Source of the DNA: Psychrobacter sp. PL19
GTDB lineage: Bacteria > Pseudomonadota > Gammaproteobacteria > Pseudomonadales > Moraxellaceae
DNA length: 64,000 nucleotides
Assembly: GCF_017875835.1 (NCBI RefSeq)
Contig: NZ_JAGING010000001.1
Coordinates: forward strand, 1,178,001-1,242,000
Direction of reading: 5' to 3'
Of the stretch, positions 49,143 through 58,704 are shown one piece after another. Numbering within the stretch: the stretch's first letter is position 1; each line of letters opens with the position of its first letter. The notes under the pieces are model-generated. The model made no database searches. It was given only the letters and a program-made list of their open reading frames with translations, and had not been told where the DNA came from. A program made the translations under genes and the position numbers.

Positions 49143-49985
49143 GTGGATATCATCTTATTAATTCAAGCTGTCATCATGGGTATCGTTGAAGGTATCACTG
49201 AGTTTTTACCTATTTCCAGTACCGGCTATTTGATTTTATCAGCAGACTTAATGGGTTTTTGGACCAAAGAAAAAGTAGACTTGTTCGTTGTCGTTGTCCA
49301 ATTGGGTGCTATTCTGGCGGTTATTTACGACTATTGGGGACGACTATGGCAAGCATTATTGGGACTACTAACCGGCAAGGCAGAAGGTCTTAATAATCCA
49401 AGACAACTGGGTTTGAGTCTCATTGTAGCCACCATTCCAGTGATGCTGGTGGGCTTTACCTTTGCCGATGAAATCAAAACTTATTTATTCAATCCTATTA
49501 CCGTGGCGATTATGCTGATTATTGGTGGTTTTCTGATATTTTATGTGGAAAATCGTCCAAAAGTCATTATTGCCAATGAAGCAGAAGATGTCAGCTTTAA
49601 GACCGCTTTACTGATCGGTCTGTTCCAGTGTTTTGCCTTGATACCCGGCACGTCGCGTTCTGGTGCTACCATTGTCAGTGCCCTTTGGCTGGGCGTTTCG
49701 CGTAAAGCATCGGCGGAGTTTTCGTTCTTTTTAGGCATTCCAGTTATTGTGGGCGCTGCGCTGCTGGACTTACTCAAGCACGGTGACGTATTGACCAACC
49801 GTCAGGATTGGTTGGTACTGGGTATCGGTACTGTGGTGTCCTTTGTAGTGGCGCTATTGTGTATTCGTTGGTTGGTCGCATGGGTAAGTCTTCGCGACTT
49901 CAAAATATTTGCATGGTTGCGTATCGTTACCGGTGTAGTGGTATTGGTAGCCGCATGGGGCTTTGGCTATCAGTTTGCAGGCTAG
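49143..49985 (+). CDS. uppP: Undecaprenyl-diphosphatase UppP (BacA)
   Basis: Integral membrane phosphatase recycling undecaprenyl-PP, needed for peptidoglycan; confers bacitracin tolerance. 280 residues with about eight helices and both signature motifs: EGITEFLPISSTGYLIL near the N-terminus and PGTSRSGATIVSALWLG in the middle. The start is GTG at 49143, with AGGAAAG upstream and no suitable ATG. Usual length. Confidence 0.97.
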   Translation: MDIILLIQAVIMGIVEGITEFLPISSTGYLILSADLMGFWTKEKVDLFVVVVQLGAILAVIYDYWGRLWQALLGLLTGKAEGLNNPRQLGLSLIVATIPVMLVGFTFADEIKTYLFNPITVAIMLIIGGFLIFYVENRPKVIIANEAEDVSFKTALLIGLFQCFALIPGTSRSGATIVSALWLGVSRKASAEFSFFLGIPVIVGAALLDLLKHGDVLTNRQDWLVLGIGTVVSFVVALLCIRWLVAWVSLRDFKIFAWLRIVTGVVVLVAAWGFGYQFAG

Positions 49986-50095
49986 CTTTTTATGAGCTTG
50001 AATGGGTCAAATGTATCATTCTGAGTGATAATTAAACCAAAACCTGCTAACCACAGTCATATTAAAATCAGTGGTATCGAAAAAGGACGGCAATC

Positions 50096-51070
50096 ATGAC
50101 GGCGCTACCCGCATCTATCCCTCTGAGCCACTGCCGATTGCTCTATACTACTGAATCGCAGTTGCCAAAAGTTGAGTGCTTACAAGCTCTAGTGAGCAAG
50201 CACAAGCTGTCATTAAGTATAAATGTTGAGTTGATAACGACTAAGCTAAACCAAAAAAGCCGAGAACAACTAAGTGCCGACACTACTCAGCCTATTTTAT
50301 TATTAGATGATAAAAATAAACTGTCATTACTGAGTGGTGGTTTGAGCGTTGCCCCTGAGTGGGACAAGCTACAACGGCGAGTGGTCAGCGCCGGCCGCAA
50401 GACAGAGCTACTACTACAGGCCGCAAAAGTTGGTGTTGATAGCCATGTGGTGGATGCTACCGCAGGCTTTGGTCATGACAGCTTAATATTGGCCAGTACT
50501 GGCGCGCAGGTCACGATGTTAGAACAGCAGCCCTTAATGGCGTTGCTGTTGCTCGCTGAGCAGCAACGTATGAGTACACAGCCGAATTGGCAAAAGCTGA
50601 TGGCACGCTTGCATATTATTAACACTGATGCACTCAGTTATTTTGCCTCTTGCCAAAATAGCGTCAGGCTTGATAGCAGCACAGTTGAAACTACCCATGC
50701 TTTCGTTAATAAAATAGTTGAGGTGGTGTACTTAGATCCTATGTTTCCAGAAAACAGCTATCAGGACAGTAAAACCGGTAAAGGCGCTAAAGTTGGCAAA
50801 CATATGCAAGCATTACATTATTTAGCCAGTGCACCGTCTCTAGTGCAAGAACAGCAATTGCTACAAGGTGCGCAGGCGTTGGTCCGTAGCAAGGTGAACG
50901 GCAATAGCAATGCTAGTGATGATATCAGTATTAATGGCGATAGTGATAACACTAAACAGCAGGGACGGGTTATCGTCAAGCGTCCACAACACGCGCCATT
51001 ATTCGCTCATCAACCGCCAGATGATAGCTGGCATAATGCCGCGGTACGTTTTGATGGCTATTTTTCATAA
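50096..51070 (+). CDS. rsmJ: 16S rRNA m2G1516 methyltransferase RsmJ
   Basis: SAM-dependent methyltransferase of the small subunit rRNA. Motifs: VDATAGFGHDSLILASTG (SAM loop), VTMLEQQPLMALLL, and the catalytic VYLDPMFPENSYQDSKTGKG, then KKxM-type KHMQALHYL. It is 324 residues against about 250 in E. coli RsmJ; the excess is a leader and two inserts, one near the DPMFP motif and one Asn/Ser/Asp-rich near residues 270-285. The frame is intact. Confidence 0.9.
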   Translation: MTALPASIPLSHCRLLYTTESQLPKVECLQALVSKHKLSLSINVELITTKLNQKSREQLSADTTQPILLLDDKNKLSLLSGGLSVAPEWDKLQRRVVSAGRKTELLLQAAKVGVDSHVVDATAGFGHDSLILASTGAQVTMLEQQPLMALLLLAEQQRMSTQPNWQKLMARLHIINTDALSYFASCQNSVRLDSSTVETTHAFVNKIVEVVYLDPMFPENSYQDSKTGKGAKVGKHMQALHYLASAPSLVQEQQLLQGAQALVRSKVNGNSNASDDISINGDSDNTKQQGRVIVKRPQHAPLFAHQPPDDSWHNAAVRFDGYFS

Positions 51071-51164
51071 CAAGCTCATATGATGTGTTTAGATAACAGC
51101 TGTTTTTATAAACGTTTTGAACAACCTTTGGTATAAATGTAGGGCAAAAATATAGGAGTGCGTG

Positions 51165-51404
51165 ATGCTAACAATCATAGTTTGGGCGGTGGGTGCCGGC
51201 CTACTGATCATAAATATTATGCTACGTACTCGAATTCTGAGACTCGAAGCGCGTTTAAAACGATTGAGTAGTCCCCAAGAGCATTTAGCCTACTTACGTA
51301 AGCAGGCTGCACAAAATAATAAAATAGCAGCGATTAAAGCGTTACGCAAACAGTATCCTGAAGTATCTTTGCTAGAGGCCAATAAATTGTGGCAGCAAAG
51401 ATAG
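51165..51404 (+). CDS. Small membrane protein with L7/L12-CTD-like tail, 79 aa
   Basis: 79 residues from the ATG at 51165 (AGGAG 6 nt upstream). One N-terminal membrane helix ([19 protein letters not shown]), a basic helix, then [27 protein letters not shown]. That tail follows the pattern of the ribosomal L7/L12 C-terminal domain (KIxxIKxxR...GLxLxEAKxxV). Resemblance is by eye and short. Function unknown. The stop codon lies in the first unit of a 15-bp repeat that runs to ubiA. Confidence 0.6.
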   Translation: MLTIIVWAVGAGLLIINIMLRTRILRLEARLKRLSSPQEHLAYLRKQAAQNNKIAAIKALRKQYPEVSLLEANKLWQQR

Positions 51405-51456
51405 AGGCGATAAATATAGGATCTGTAAATATAGAGACGATAAAGATAGAGGCTGT
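51397..51456. repeat. 15-bp tandem repeat from a stop codon to the ubiA ribosome site
   Basis: Four units: aaagatagaggcgat, aaatataggatctgt, aaatatagagacgat, aaagatagaggctgt. The first holds the stop codon (51402-51404); the last holds GAGG (51449-51452), spaced 10 nt from the ubiA ATG. Confidence 0.85.
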
Positions 51457-51462
51457 AAAATA

Positions 51463-52401
51463 ATGATATCTAAGCGCTCATCGGTGACATTTAAAGAAAA
51501 AATCCGCGCCTATATGCAATTGACGCGCTTTGATAAGCCGGTAGGAATTGAGCTGTTGCTATGGCCAACCTTATGGGGTGTATTGCTGGCGGCCATGGGG
51601 CAAGCCCAGCAGCAAGGTGTAAGTGCGGGTCTGCCCAGTCTCAAGATATTTGTTCTGTTTGCGCTTGGTGCTATTTTAATGCGGGCAGCAGGGTGCGCGA
51701 TTAACGATTTTGCCGATCGTAAAGTAGATGGACATGTAACACGTACCAAAGGACGCCCGCTAGCAGATGGTCGTCTTTCCGCTAAAGAAGCTATTGCTAC
51801 CTTCTTAATACTAGTGTTATTAAGCGCCAGTTTATTACTGTTTTTACCCCTTCAAGTGTTTTATTGGTCTCTTGGCGCGGTGATTCTGGCTTTTATTTAT
51901 CCCTTTATGAAGCGCTTCACTCATCTACCGCAAGTATTTTTAGCCGCGGCTTTTGGTTGGGCGATACCGATGGCCTATGTGGCCATAACCGGTAGCACTG
52001 ATATTTGGTGTTGGCTGCTATTTTTAGCCTATATGTGCTGGACAGTAGCTTATGATACCCAATATGCGATGGCGGATCGTGACGATGATTTAAAAATTGG
52101 CGTTAAGTCTACAGCAATATTGTTTGGTCGCTTTGATGTGGTGGTTATCTCGGTACTACAAAGCCTGTTTCTATTAATAATGGGCGTGGTGTTATGGCAC
52201 TATTTTGCGCCAACCAGCTTAGGTATTTCGCCAGTATTCGGTTTGGCACTAGTCGCAATGATGTTTACTAAGCAAAATAATGCTTGTGCTAGCCGTCAAG
52301 CGTTAGCCTGTTTTCAAGCATTTATTGCTAATATTTGGGTGGGTCGTTATGTCTTTGCTTTAGTCGCTGCCTCTTGTATTTGGACCAGTTTCAATGGATA
52401 A
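51463..52401 (+). CDS. ubiA: 4-hydroxybenzoate polyprenyltransferase UbiA
   Basis: Attaches the polyprenyl tail to 4-hydroxybenzoate in ubiquinone synthesis; inner membrane. 312 residues, about nine helices, with both Asp-rich motifs: [19 protein letters not shown] and [19 protein letters not shown], and the [13 protein letters not shown] start. The partner ubiC is absent. The ribosome site is the GAGG of the last repeat unit upstream. The next gene overlaps its end by 8 bp, so both should be co-transcribed. Confidence 0.96.
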   Translation: MISKRSSVTFKEKIRAYMQLTRFDKPVGIELLLWPTLWGVLLAAMGQAQQQGVSAGLPSLKIFVLFALGAILMRAAGCAINDFADRKVDGHVTRTKGRPLADGRLSAKEAIATFLILVLLSASLLLFLPLQVFYWSLGAVILAFIYPFMKRFTHLPQVFLAAAFGWAIPMAYVAITGSTDIWCWLLFLAYMCWTVAYDTQYAMADRDDDLKIGVKSTAILFGRFDVVVISVLQSLFLLIMGVVLWHYFAPTSLGISPVFGLALVAMMFTKQNNACASRQALACFQAFIANIWVGRYVFALVAASCIWTSFNG

Positions 52402-53062
52402 ACTTCGCAAGCTGACCAAGCGATCGTCTGTTGAGACAGCAGCAGCAGATGAGCGACAAACAAGCTACCAGCTCAATCTCGCTGAGCAAGGTCTAACACG
52501 CGCGCAAGTCATTGCTACCGAGCGCAAGTTAGCAAAGTTTGCGAACGCGATGGATTCAGTGGTTCGTATTCCCTTTACCAAACAAGGGCTGGGTGCAGAC
52601 GCGGCATTATCGACGATACCGCTGGCAGGTGACTTAGCCGGGTTGGCTTTAACCAGCTATGCTTTTATATTAGGTCGCCAGTTAGGCGTGCCTGCGAGTA
52701 AGATGACTCCTGCGGTACGACTGGCACTAATCGATATGGTAGTAGGTATTATCCCAGGAATTGGCACCTTGCTGGATATTTTTATTCGTCCCAGCCGTAA
52801 GACGCTCAGCATCGTACATCAGCACATACACGATGAATATGGCATCACCGATACCACTCACATGGATAGACCATTTCTATACCAACAGTTAGAAAACAAG
52901 CAGCGTAGCAGTCGCTTTTGGCGTCATCCAATCACTGCCTGGTTCTATCTACACATACCTGATATTTTAGGGGTAATAGTGATTGCGATTATTGGCTGGG
53001 GGTTATGGACGGCGATTAGTTGGTTGCTAGCTGCGGTTAGCAAGTTAACAGGTTTTGGTTAA
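52394..53062 (+). CDS. DUF4112 membrane protein
   Basis: 222 residues. Conserved core [56 protein letters not shown] and [13 protein letters not shown] match the DUF4112 family of small membrane proteins, with three helices in the core and a fourth at the C-terminus ([20 protein letters not shown]). Function unknown. It overlaps ubiA by 8 bp (translational coupling is likely) and converges with mnmC at a 6-bp gap. Confidence 0.8.
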   Translation: MDKLRKLTKRSSVETAAADERQTSYQLNLAEQGLTRAQVIATERKLAKFANAMDSVVRIPFTKQGLGADAALSTIPLAGDLAGLALTSYAFILGRQLGVPASKMTPAVRLALIDMVVGIIPGIGTLLDIFIRPSRKTLSIVHQHIHDEYGITDTTHMDRPFLYQQLENKQRSSRFWRHPITAWFYLHIPDILGVIVIAIIGWGLWTAISWLLAAVSKLTGFG

Positions 53063-53068
53063 AAGCGC

Positions 53069-55324
53069 TTAAGGCAGCGGTGTTTGTAAACGCGAACGAT
53101 TTGGCGATAGCCGGGCTAGCATCGCAGCAGACAACGGCGCAAAATCTCCTGTCATCATATCAGCCAGCGCTTCTGCACAAATAGGGGCAAAGGCGTAGCC
53201 TTTAGCGCCCATCGCAGACATCGTCCACAGTCGTTTACTTTGCGATAACTGACCCAATAATGGATGATAATCAGGTGTTTGTGTCCGAACACCCGCACGC
53301 CCTTGCCACAAGTGGGTATCAGTTGGAACAATGGCCGCCAATTCAGGGATATCCACGATCAATTTATCATAATTCTGCTGATGTTCGTGGCTACGGACAT
53401 CCGTATCAATATCATTACGCACAAAGCTTGCACCCAGTAAAAAATACGGTTGTCCTTCTACCACACTATTCAATTCAGCATCACCCGTCTGTGCGACAAA
53501 TGGCGCGCAGTAACCGCCATATTTGACCGGTAGTTTAGGTAATTTATTACCTTGCTCAGCTGTTGGGGTAAACCAAGACAGTTGACCCCGTATTTTACGA
53601 CAATCAAAAATACGGCCATCTAATTGGTGGCTTTCATAGGCGGCACAGATGACTAGGCTATCAGCTTGGATAGTGATGGCTTCAGCCTCTCGCAAGTTAC
53701 TGTGTTCCGCTTCGTTGTGACTACTGACAAATTCATGAGCAGGGGTAGACTTATGACCCATAACAGAAACACGGGTCTCAGTTTCATCGATCCGTGTGAC
53801 CGCCAATTGCTCAAAGGCGATTGAGGGATGACTGAGTATCACGTCCTTTAGCGCTTGTGGGTTAATCAATCCTGATTGTGGTAAATATAGGTTTTTAGAT
53901 AAGTCTTGCTGTGCCAATCCTGAGCTTGCTTGCGCTTGGGCATGCGATAAGGTGGTTGCCATATCATCCGGATAGTCTGCAATCTGCTGAGTATCGACAT
54001 TGGATTTCACTAACAAGTCGAGCGCTCCGGTGGGCTCAAGTATGGGGGCTGTCTTTGCTATCGCAGCCTTATTGTTGAATTGGCGATATAGCCTGCTACT
54101 GTAGAGATAGCCTATGGTATGTAGATGGTCATCAACATGATGAATAGGGGTCATCTTTGGTGCGAGTAGGGCGCGCGGGTTGCCTGATGCCCCTGATAGT
54201 GGCGCTGACTTGTCTAGTAGCGTTACCTTAATGCCTCGGTTCGCAAGCGACCACGCTGTCATTAAACCTGAGACCCCAGCCCCAATTACCACCGTATGGG
54301 TGGGCTGATCTGATGCCCTTTGAACCGCCTTAGATTTGCCAAGGCAGCTAGAACTGGATGAGTTATCCTCATTAGTGCCGCTATCATTACCGGTATCTGG
54401 TGCTCCCTTATGAGTCATGACGGCCGTTAGCATTTGCTGCTTACGACCAAAACCAGTTACTTTTTTAACTTCAAAATCACTATTTTGCAATGCATGTTTT
54501 ACAGTACCAGCAGCGCTGTAAGTGGCCGCAGTAGTACCGGCACGTGATAAGCGTTGAATCTGAGAGAATATCGATTCTGTCCATAATGTGCTGTTGCACG
54601 ACGGCGCAAAACCATCCAAAAACCAAGCATCGACGTGCGGCTTGTTATGAGCAGTACTATTATAAACAGGATGGTTCAGGACATTACTAGCAGAATTAAG
54701 AGGCGGTAAAGCTGCTGGCAATTTTTCCAGACTAGCAGTAGCGTCACCCAGCCAGATATCAACAGTCAAATTATCATTGATAAAGTTCAGCCGATGACAA
54801 CCTGCAACCAGCGGCGGATACGCTGCCAATAGCTCGTTAATCAGTTCGGCTAGCTCAGGAGCGCGTTGCCCCCATAACCTCAGTACTTGCGTTAAATCGT
54901 CATGGCTTAGCGGATACTGCTCAGTGGTAATCATATGCACGCGAGCAGTGGCTAAATGCGGCTGGGTCGCGCGCAGTTGGCGCCAAAGTTGCCATAACGC
55001 CAATAAGTTAAGGCCAGTACCAAAGCCTAGCTCAGCGATAGTAAAGCACTGCTGCGGCGCTAAATTTGCCAAGCGCTCTGGTAGCAGATTGCCCTCCAAG
55101 AACACATGGCGCGACTCTGCCAAACCGTCAGCATGTGAAAAATACACATCACCAAACTCACCAGATACCGGCACAACATTACCTGTATCGTCAGTTTGCC
55201 AGCTGATAGTAGCTGGTGTAATAGCACCAAGTTTACTAATATGAGAATATTCAGTAGTCTGGGTCTGGACCGCTGGCGGGTTGGCAGTATTTAAGGAGGT
55301 AGCAGTAGGTTTAGACATAGACAA
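53069..55324 (-). CDS. mnmC: Bifunctional tRNA mnm5s2U biosynthesis protein MnmC
   Basis: Converts cmnm5s2U34 to nm5s2U and then to mnm5s2U in tRNA. 751 residues: an N-terminal methyltransferase ([51 protein letters not shown]) and a C-terminal FAD oxidase with [19 protein letters not shown] and [14 protein letters not shown], ending in [12 protein letters not shown] and [16 protein letters not shown]. Both halves look complete; two Ser/Asn-rich linkers (near residues 310-330 and 515-535) add length. Confidence 0.96.
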   Translation of the reverse strand: MSMSKPTATSLNTANPPAVQTQTTEYSHISKLGAITPATISWQTDDTGNVVPVSGEFGDVYFSHADGLAESRHVFLEGNLLPERLANLAPQQCFTIAELGFGTGLNLLALWQLWRQLRATQPHLATARVHMITTEQYPLSHDDLTQVLRLWGQRAPELAELINELLAAYPPLVAGCHRLNFINDNLTVDIWLGDATASLEKLPAALPPLNSASNVLNHPVYNSTAHNKPHVDAWFLDGFAPSCNSTLWTESIFSQIQRLSRAGTTAATYSAAGTVKHALQNSDFEVKKVTGFGRKQQMLTAVMTHKGAPDTGNDSGTNEDNSSSSSCLGKSKAVQRASDQPTHTVVIGAGVSGLMTAWSLANRGIKVTLLDKSAPLSGASGNPRALLAPKMTPIHHVDDHLHTIGYLYSSRLYRQFNNKAAIAKTAPILEPTGALDLLVKSNVDTQQIADYPDDMATTLSHAQAQASSGLAQQDLSKNLYLPQSGLINPQALKDVILSHPSIAFEQLAVTRIDETETRVSVMGHKSTPAHEFVSSHNEAEHSNLREAEAITIQADSLVICAAYESHQLDGRIFDCRKIRGQLSWFTPTAEQGNKLPKLPVKYGGYCAPFVAQTGDAELNSVVEGQPYFLLGASFVRNDIDTDVRSHEHQQNYDKLIVDIPELAAIVPTDTHLWQGRAGVRTQTPDYHPLLGQLSQSKRLWTMSAMGAKGYAFAPICAEALADMMTGDFAPLSAAMLARLSPNRSRLQTPLP

Positions 55325-55361
55325 TCACAGCCGATAAATAAATAAACAAGGAATTGTGACT

Positions 55362-55775
55362 TTACCAGCGTTGACGGCGTACAAAGACTAGCCAAGAGAT
55401 AAAAATACCGACTAATAAGCTAATCAACACTGTAAAAGCGCCGTACAAAAACAACTGCCCTTTACTTTCATAAACTAAGACATTGGTTTGGGTTTGTAAG
55501 TCATTAACTTGTCGCTGTAGTTGCGCATTGCGACTGAGCAGATCTTGATTGGCAGAGGATAGCGCCTTATTTGACGGTTGCATCTGTGCTGCTAACGTAT
55601 TATTAGCTTGATCGACTACCGTTTGACTGGCTGTAGGTGAGGTTACTGCTGGATCGTTAGCCGTCACGGTCGGTGCTGCCTGTGCTGACATAGCGGCCAT
55701 TAAGACGACACTAGTAACGCCGCTTTTATAACGACCGTTTTTTAATAATTTCAATGACGATACCAGCTGACTCAC
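55362..55775 (-). CDS. Coiled-coil protein with C-terminal membrane anchor, 137 aa
   Basis: Not assigned to a family. A signal-like N-terminus (SGVTSVVLMAAMSAQAAP), a Thr/Ser/Gln-rich stretch, a predicted coiled coil (ANQDLLSRNAQLQRQVNDLQ) and a C-terminal membrane helix (LFLYGAFTVLISLLVGIFIS) followed by Arg-rich WLVFVRRQRW. The plan resembles periplasmic coiled-coil proteins of the TIGR04211 type, minus the SH3 domain. Its start overlaps the stop of the yciI gene by 4 bp (ATGA type), so the two are translationally coupled. Confidence 0.65.
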   Translation of the reverse strand: MSQLVSSLKLLKNGRYKSGVTSVVLMAAMSAQAAPTVTANDPAVTSPTASQTVVDQANNTLAAQMQPSNKALSSANQDLLSRNAQLQRQVNDLQTQTNVLVYESKGQLFLYGAFTVLISLLVGIFISWLVFVRRQRW

Positions 55776-56125
55776 GATGGCGCCACCTGACTCGATATTT
55801 GGTCTGCTATTTGCTCAGTAGGTGATGGCAGTACTTGTATAAAGGGCTTGATATCCACATGACTGTAAACCCCGTCGCGCAAGTAAGGGTCAGCGCTCGC
55901 CCACGCTTGTGCAGCCTCAAGAGAGTCAAAATTTGCAATGACAATACTACCTGACATTTCGGTCATCGCACCTTGATCATGCTCAATAGGTGTTGGACCG
56001 GCGATAACCAACCGCTGCTCGCGACTCAATACTTGTAGACGTTCAAGATGTTCAGTGCGTGTGATTTTCCGCTGTGCACCGCTATTGGCAACGTCATAAC
56101 CAATTATGGCAAATAAAGACATCAT
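55772..56125 (-). CDS. yciI: YciI family protein
   Basis: 117 residues. The YciI fold with MSLFAIIGYDVANS, LERLQVLSREQRLVIAGPTP, IVIANFDSLEAAQAWASADP and HVDIKPFIQV; the conserved His/Asp pair proposed as an active site is present. Ferredoxin-like dimers; enzymatic function is uncertain. It forms a small cluster with the downstream coiled-coil gene and lies after yciB, as in enterobacteria where yci genes are neighbours. Confidence 0.9.
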   Translation of the reverse strand: MMSLFAIIGYDVANSGAQRKITRTEHLERLQVLSREQRLVIAGPTPIEHDQGAMTEMSGSIVIANFDSLEAAQAWASADPYLRDGVYSHVDIKPFIQVLPSPTEQIADQISSQVAPS

Positions 56126-56316
56126 ATTTCCTTAATAAAAAAGTAGAAATAAACAGTGAACCATCATAGGCAGTAAGAACAATGTACACTAACCCTTATT
56201 AATACCAGTATTTAAAAATAGCCGGTACTTTTTACAATATAGTAAATAAGGGTCAGCAGGCTTTCAACACCTAGCTTTAACTCTGCTAAAAAAAGGAAGG
56301 AGCAAGCTACCTACTA

Positions 56317-56868
56317 TTACTTGGCTGCTTTGTCAGTCAGAGCCGGGTTTAAATGTTTTTTCAATAACGCAAATTGGACGACAACAAACACTAGCATGAT
56401 TGGAATCCAGCCGTAGGTTTTGAAATTAATCCATGCCTCGTCCGACATGGTAAATGCCGTGATATAATGCAGTACAGCCATGAATGCAAAGAACAATGCC
56501 CAAACGACTGTTAGCTTTTTCCAGCCGCTCATTGATAGGGTAAACACATCTTTCATTGCCATTTGCATGAGCGGCTTATTGATAGCCGCACTAACGAGTA
56601 GCGTTAACGCGAAAATACCGTTAATAATCGGCGACTTCCAACGCAAGTAGATGTCATCACGCAATAGCAAGGTGCCGCCACAAAACACAATGGTTAATAA
56701 CAGTACGACCCATTGTTGCTTATCAAATTTACCTTTTTGACGTATAAAATGGATGGTATAAACGACGATAGTCGCTACCAGCAACGCGCCTGCCGCCGCC
56801 AAAATTCCGTTAGTACGGGCAGCAATAAAAAAAGCAATTAAGGGAATAAAGTCTAATAAGGCTTTCAT
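56317..56868 (-). CDS. yciB: Inner membrane-spanning protein YciB (septation protein A)
   Basis: 183 residues from MKALLDFIPLIAFFIAA (ATG at 56868), the family start; a TTG seven codons upstream is unlikely. About five membrane helices, with RKxGKFDKQQWVVLLLTIVF-type loop, FGGTLLLRDDIYLRWKSPI-type motif (here with CGGT) and MSGWKKLTVVWALFFAFMAV. Proposed to act in envelope integrity and septation. In the same orientation as yciI, 191 bp upstream of it. Confidence 0.92.
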   Translation of the reverse strand: MKALLDFIPLIAFFIAARTNGILAAAGALLVATIVVYTIHFIRQKGKFDKQQWVVLLLTIVFCGGTLLLRDDIYLRWKSPIINGIFALTLLVSAAINKPLMQMAMKDVFTLSMSGWKKLTVVWALFFAFMAVLHYITAFTMSDEAWINFKTYGWIPIMLVFVVVQFALLKKHLNPALTDKAAK

Positions 56869-57162
56869 AGCAAGTGGGATGTCCAACAAAAACGTATGGG
56901 TTAGTTTACACGTCTACTGCACCAAAAAAAAGCAATCAACATCATAATTGCTTTATATAATAGGCATACCTGCCAAGACCCTATAAATACTTGGCAAGAG
57001 CCGATAATAAGCGTTCATGATAAGCAGCTATCATGACGACAATCACTGTTTATCATAAACATTAATTTACAATAAGCCTCAATACTATTTGCCATTGCGA
57101 TATTTTTTCTTCATTCTATTATCAACACTGGTACCATGCTCAAAAACACAAAGGCCAATCTT

Positions 57163-58044
57163 ATGAAAATCGACTTACATTGCCACAGTAACTGCTCTGA
57201 TGGTACTTATGCGCCCGCGGAAGTAGTGCAGCGAGCTCATACGGCAGGAGTCAATGTGTTGGCCCTGACCGATCACGATACTTTATTAGGTATTGATGAG
57301 GCGAGAGCGACCGCTCAAGCATTTAATATGCAGCTCATTAATGGGGTGGAAATTAGCTGTGAGCACACGCTGAGTGGCGGCTACGGTAAAAATAAATCGA
57401 CTAATAAAATTATTCATGTGTTGGGTTTAGATTTTACCGACCATGCGCAGATGCACGAAACCTTACAACAATTACAAGAGAGTCGTGCCACTCGTGGTCA
57501 ACGTATTACCGAAAAGCTTAGCGAATTATTAACGCTCGATTATGACGAGTTGTGGCAAGAAGTCTGTACCAAAGCAGGTAACAACCCACAAGCGGTGGGG
57601 CGCGCACATATTGGACAAGTTTTATACGAGCGCGGCTTGGTAAAAACGGTGCAGAAAGCCTTTGATAAGTATTTGGCTGATAATAAGCCGGCTTATGTAG
57701 CCATCGATGCGCTAAGTATGGAACGTGGTATTGAGCTGATCCATGCCTGCGGTGGTAAGGCCGTATTGGCACATCCGACCCGATATCAGCTATCAGCAAC
57801 GCGGGTACGTAAACTGATTGAAGAGTTTGCCCAGCTTGGCGGCGATGCTTGCGAGCTGCCAGCCAATAGCGAGCCGCTCAGCACTCGTAGAATGGTTGAT
57901 CGCACGATTGCGGAGCATGAATTAGTTACTTCGATAGGCAGTGACTTTCATGGTAGCAATATGCCGTGGCGGCGTATCGGCGATGTACCGACTTTGACCC
58001 CTGAACAACAGGGCATTTGGCAGGCTTTTGACCTCAAGTCATAA
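57163..58044 (+). CDS. rnm: PHP-domain 5'-3' exoribonuclease RNase AM (YciV/TrpH)
   Basis: 293 residues from the ATG at 57163 (AAGG upstream; an earlier ATG at 57136 adds nine residues). Full PHP metal sites: IDLHCHSNCSDG, ALTDHDTLLG, NGVEISCEH, KAVLAHPTRY and GSDFHGSNMPW. It aligns along its whole length with my memory of E. coli YciV, reported to mature the 5' ends of 5S and 23S rRNA. It lies beyond yciB/yciI on the other strand, much as yci genes cluster in enterobacteria. Confidence 0.9.
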   Translation: MKIDLHCHSNCSDGTYAPAEVVQRAHTAGVNVLALTDHDTLLGIDEARATAQAFNMQLINGVEISCEHTLSGGYGKNKSTNKIIHVLGLDFTDHAQMHETLQQLQESRATRGQRITEKLSELLTLDYDELWQEVCTKAGNNPQAVGRAHIGQVLYERGLVKTVQKAFDKYLADNKPAYVAIDALSMERGIELIHACGGKAVLAHPTRYQLSATRVRKLIEEFAQLGGDACELPANSEPLSTRRMVDRTIAEHELVTSIGSDFHGSNMPWRRIGDVPTLTPEQQGIWQAFDLKS

Positions 58045-58049
58045 TGTAG

Positions 58050-58640
58050 AAGCTTTTAAGACTGATTGATAGTTACCATAAAAATGGCCATAGTAAGCAC
58101 ACTAATGACAATTTTGGCCATGAAAGGGGTGATCAGGTACTGCGTGAGGCGGCACAAATGCTATTAGGTGCATTGACAAATCAAGCGATTGTCAGTCGCT
58201 ATGGTGGCGAAGAATTTTTGATTGTTCTGCCGAATACTGAGCACGATAGTGCCATGGCCATCGCTGAGACATTACGAAAAAATATTGCTCAGCATGTGAC
58301 ACAAGTCGACGATGATATCAGCGTTCAGGTTACCGCAAGTCTTGGGTTATACACCCTAACTTACAATGAGTTAATAAACATTAATCGAGGCTATACACCT
58401 ACAGCTCATATAGATAGCTCTCAGTTAACCTCACTACAGCGTTATAAAGCACGAAAAAATAAACCAGAGGCTGCCAAGCATCTAGACCGGCAGACCCTGC
58501 AATTATTCAGTGATATTTGTCAGTATTTGATCAGTACTGCTGATAAAGCGTTATATAAAGCCAAAGATCGAGGTCGTAACCAGGTCGTGAGCGCCAATGA
58601 TTTGTTAGCAGAAGGCAGTATTCCTAAGTCGCGCACTTAA
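58050..58640 (+). pseudogene. Decayed GGDEF (diguanylate cyclase) remnant
   Basis: The frame is open from 58050 to the stop at 58640. It begins with scrambled residues, then NDNFGHERGDQVLREAAQML and SRYGGEEFLIVLPNTEHDS, both from the GGDEF fold, and ends with STADKALYKAKDRGRNQV. About half the domain's N-terminus, all sensory parts, any start codon before 58158 and any ribosome site are missing; there is also a 55-residue low-complexity insert before the final helix. A short product from the ATG at 58158 (160 aa) is possible but would be an incomplete fold. Confidence 0.75.
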
Positions 58641-58669
58641 GCCATGCTACTTAAGCCACGCTACTTAAG
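58635..58669. repeat. 14-bp tandem repeat over the GGDEF remnant stop codon
   Basis: acttaagccatgct, acttaagccacgct and a partial third (acttaag); the first copy contains the stop codon (58638-58640). Confidence 0.85.
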
Positions 58670-58704
58670 AAATAAAACGTGTCATTGACCGACCATCCAA
58701 TAGT

